Position numbers and translations under genes: made by a program. Below the pieces are notes generated by a model, which saw only the letters and a list, made by a program, of their open reading frames with translations, had not been told where the DNA came from and searched no databases. From Bdellovibrionia bacterium (GTDB lineage: Bacteria > Bdellovibrionota > Bdellovibrionia > Bdellovibrionales > UBA1609): a stretch of DNA of 35,894 nt. Position 1 is the first letter of the stretch. Each line of letters starts with the position of its first letter. Positions 34,068 to 35,894 of this stretch are shown piece after piece. The stretch covers positions 1 to 35,894 of the forward strand of contig JAUILT010000025.1 in the NCBI GenBank assembly GCA_030432925.1, in the 5' to 3' direction.

Positions 34068-34781
34068 ATGAAAGCACTTATGTTTATAATCACAGGAATG
34101 ATCGCCAGTTTATCTGCACAGGCACAGGAACAAAAACTCTGCACAGGAGGGGATTGTTTAACCTCTGGATATGAATATTATGATCAGTTTGGAAGTCTCA
34201 GTGAAATTGCTACGTGCAACAGCGGCGACTGTGCCACTCAAGGGTGGACTATTTTAAGAGCGACTGGCGTCAATACCAGTGTGGTTTGCTCAGACAATAG
34301 CTGCTTTGGAAAAGGCTTTCAAGAAATCAACCCTTCCAATAACAATGAAATGATTCGCACCCGAACTTGTGCGGCTGCAACTAGTGGTGGCGCGGGTGAT
34401 TGCTTTGCCAACGGATGGGAGGATGAACACTTTGGCGTCAATGCCCGAGTCGAGCAGATCTCCTGTACAGATGGTATCAGCTGTAAAAATGGCTTTATCA
34501 TTGAAACAATTGTTGATCAAACGGCTCTCCTTGAAGAAGAAATCACCGATTTAAAAGCTGAAGCTCAAGCCAAGAAGATAGAACTCAAGGAGTATTTAAA
34601 GACCAACCATAAAATGAATTTCACTCTTTTAAGAGAAATCATTTCTCTGAAAAAGCAAATCCTCCAGTTAAAAAAGGAGCTCCGCAACGGGGACGGTGTG
34701 CAAGTTGTAGACAGCCAAGAGGCCGTTTGCCTCTCTCCTGGCGGATGCTTCAAAGATGGGTATCAACTCTTTGAATATTAA
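34068..34781 (+). CDS. secreted Cys-x4-Cys aromatic-repeat protein with coiled coil (copy 2)
   Basis: The 237-aa paralog of the protein at 32858 has a signal peptide (MKALMFIITGMIASLSAQA). Repeats are C25/C30 (GY), C50/C55 (GW), C74/C79 (GF), C101/C112 (GW), C133/C139 (GF) and C221/C227 (GY). Repeat 4 has a six-residue insertion between its two Cys (TSGGAG region), so that pair is C-x10-C. The coiled coil between repeats 5 and 6 (about 150-207) is shorter, about 60 residues, with mixed charge, unlike the basic one of copy 1. Phrases GSLSEIATC and GDCATQGW match copy 1 almost word for word. Own ribosome site GAGGA before ATG, own terminator downstream. Confidence 0.87.
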   Translation: MKALMFIITGMIASLSAQAQEQKLCTGGDCLTSGYEYYDQFGSLSEIATCNSGDCATQGWTILRATGVNTSVVCSDNSCFGKGFQEINPSNNNEMIRTRTCAAATSGGAGDCFANGWEDEHFGVNARVEQISCTDGISCKNGFIIETIVDQTALLEEEITDLKAEAQAKKIELKEYLKTNHKMNFTLLREIISLKKQILQLKKELRNGDGVQVVDSQEAVCLSPGGCFKDGYQLFEY

Positions 34782-34807
34782 AAGGTAATTCATTCAATAA
34801 AAAACCC

Positions 34808-34840
34808 GGGGCACACAAAGTTTTTTGTGCCCCATTTTTT
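34808..34840 (+). terminator. rho-independent terminator, bidirectional
   Basis: GGGGCACA (34808-34815), loop CAAAGTTTTT, TGTGCCCC (34826-34833), then A and six T (34835-34840). An 8-bp GC-rich stem, strong. On the minus strand the stem is followed by GGG then TTTTTT, so it may also end the convergent gene at 34864. Confidence 0.88.
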
Positions 34841-34863
34841 ATATCCATCTGTTTTAATTTCCC

Positions 34864-35894
34864 CTAAGGAATAGTCACCGTATTGTCAAAATTAATACTG
34901 TTAGCGTTATTATTATTACCCACAGGATCCTGAATACTCGAGGCCCCAATATTCAAAGAAAGATTTCCTGAGCCTCCGCTGAATCCCACCTCGACTCTGT
35001 AAACTCGGCCCTCCACAAGAGGAGTGATTTGATAACTGTATGGAGACATCACTCCACCTGTACCCACGGCCATCAAATCTGATGAATCGAAGGTATTAGG
35101 ATTTATCTTTCGGCTGAACGTCAGCAAAAACTGAACTGTTGTCGCTCCTCCTAGAGCAGGGTCTGGCTGTTTGGGAGCCCGACGAACAACCACATCAAAA
35201 CTTCCACCCAGTTTTTGATAACGATAGATAGCCCCAGTACTGGACCCCGTATTTCCTGACGGAGATGATGTTCCATAGTAAACCCCTGCCCCCACACTGT
35301 CTTCATTATCCGCAGCGACTACTAAATAATCCCCCTCTAAAAACAACGACTCTCCAAAATAATCACCCGTATCAGAGTAAGCACTCACAAGGGTCGATGC
35401 AGAACTCCAAAGGGCCCCTGTTCGCTCAAACAAGTAAACCATGTTTAAACTCGAATTGAACTGCCCAACAGCTAACCTGTCACCACTGATACCTACAGAA
35501 TAACCAAAGGAGGCATTTCCAGAGACAGCTGGCGACTTGACATAGGCCTCTTGGCTCCAAGAAGTCTCCGCTCGTTTATAGATATACACCGCACCACTGC
35601 TTGCTAAACTATCATCTGTTGAAGAGCCTGTTCCATTAGTTATGCCTGAGACATTACTGTCTTCAAGGTGAGAGCCTACAACAAGAGTTTCTCCTTCAAG
35701 GTCTAGAACTCGTCCAAATTGATCTCCCGTACTTAAATTTCCAGGTTTAATATAAGCTTGCTGTTGCCAACTATTGGCATTGTTTCTATGATAGACATAG
35801 ACAGCTCCAGCACCAGATCCAAAGCTGTTATCTGACGACGCCCCCGTTCCGTTGGTAATATATGTTTGGTTACTCTCTTCAAGAGGCGCACCCA
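34864..35894 (-). CDS. beta-propeller (FG-GAP-like) surface protein, C-terminal part only
   Basis: The frame stays open to the window edge, so the start is outside. The 343 visible residues begin with at least two to three integrin-like FG-GAP blade repeats of about 50-60 residues, each with a GDQFG/GYSVG-type turn, L-E-G-E-TLVVGS and a G-x-VYVY/AVYIY-type strand (GDQFGRVLDLEGETLVVG; then NASFGYSVGISGDRLAVG; then GDYFGESLFLEGDYLVVAA), with calcium-loop-like Asp/Asn/Ser-rich segments (NGTGSSTDDS, NGTGASSDNS). A C-terminal Ig-like domain follows (TTVQFLLTFSRKINPNTFDSSDL in blocks, ending FDNTVTIP). Such proteins are exported adhesins or surface proteins. An internal GTG at 35589 is not the real start. 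Confidence 0.8.
   Translation of the reverse strand, partial: GAPLEESNQTYITNGTGASSDNSFGSGAGAVYVYHRNNANSWQQQAYIKPGNLSTGDQFGRVLDLEGETLVVGSHLEDSNVSGITNGTGSSTDDSLASSGAVYIYKRAETSWSQEAYVKSPAVSGNASFGYSVGISGDRLAVGQFNSSLNMVYLFERTGALWSSASTLVSAYSDTGDYFGESLFLEGDYLVVAADNEDSVGAGVYYGTSSPSGNTGSSTGAIYRYQKLGGSFDVVVRRAPKQPDPALGGATTVQFLLTFSRKINPNTFDSSDLMAVGTGGVMSPYSYQITPLVEGRVYRVEVGFSGGSGNLSLNIGASSIQDPVGNNNNANSINFDNTVTIP

Overview
The window is chromosomal DNA of a Gram-negative bacterium. Three things point towards the Bdellovibrionota (Bdellovibrio-like bacteria): the mix of many small secreted Cys-rich proteins, FecR and fibronectin-type envelope proteins, an OM-barrel protein ending in Phe, and a PYGSSCQS-type Cys module in a lipoprotein. 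This is an inference from gene style and content; no rRNA or other phylogenetic marker is present except ribosomal protein L33. I see no tRNA, rRNA, insertion sequence, CRISPR array or prophage.

Layout. 1-6.9 kb is mostly housekeeping: the tail of an EVE-domain gene overlapping dusC, a zinc-ribbon methyltransferase, an APC-type permease with a cytoplasmic C-terminal domain, a glutaredoxin, the purK-purE pair, and two secreted Cys-rich proteins of unknown function. 7.2-9.8 kb is a three-gene signalling operon (receiver-only response regulator, HDOD protein, PAS-histidine kinase) behind a sigma-28-like promoter. 9.8-14.3 kb, on the minus strand, carries a NamZ-type exo-N-acetylmuramidase without a visible export signal, glutathione synthetase, a small secreted protein and a membrane class III adenylate cyclase. 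14.5-15.9 kb holds a ParA-type ATPase with a small basic partner. 16-18.6 kb has a secreted protein, rpmG (L33), an OmpR-type regulator and a MerC-like protein. 18.6-25.1 kb, on the minus strand, holds an EEP-family hydrolase plus cardiolipin synthase pair (like E. coli ybhP-clsB), an MpaA-like carboxypeptidase lipoprotein, and the complete methylcitrate-cycle set prpD-prpB-prpC.

25.3-35.9 kb is surface and envelope biology: a 899-aa mosaic lipoprotein (lectin-like, discoidin, Cys module, beta-helix), a MazG-like pyrophosphohydrolase, a FecR/FnIII protein next to an FnIII/beta-barrel protein, two paralogous secreted proteins built from a Cys-x4-Cys-aromatic repeat interrupted by a coiled coil, and a beta-propeller (FG-GAP-like) surface protein cut by the window edge.

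The best candidates for something undescribed are the paired Cys/aromatic repeat proteins (32858-34781) with their palindromic upstream region, the neighbouring FecR-barrel pair, and the ParA plus small basic partner pair. Many starts were refined from ribosome binding sites; where I moved a start from the longest reading frame, the entry says why.
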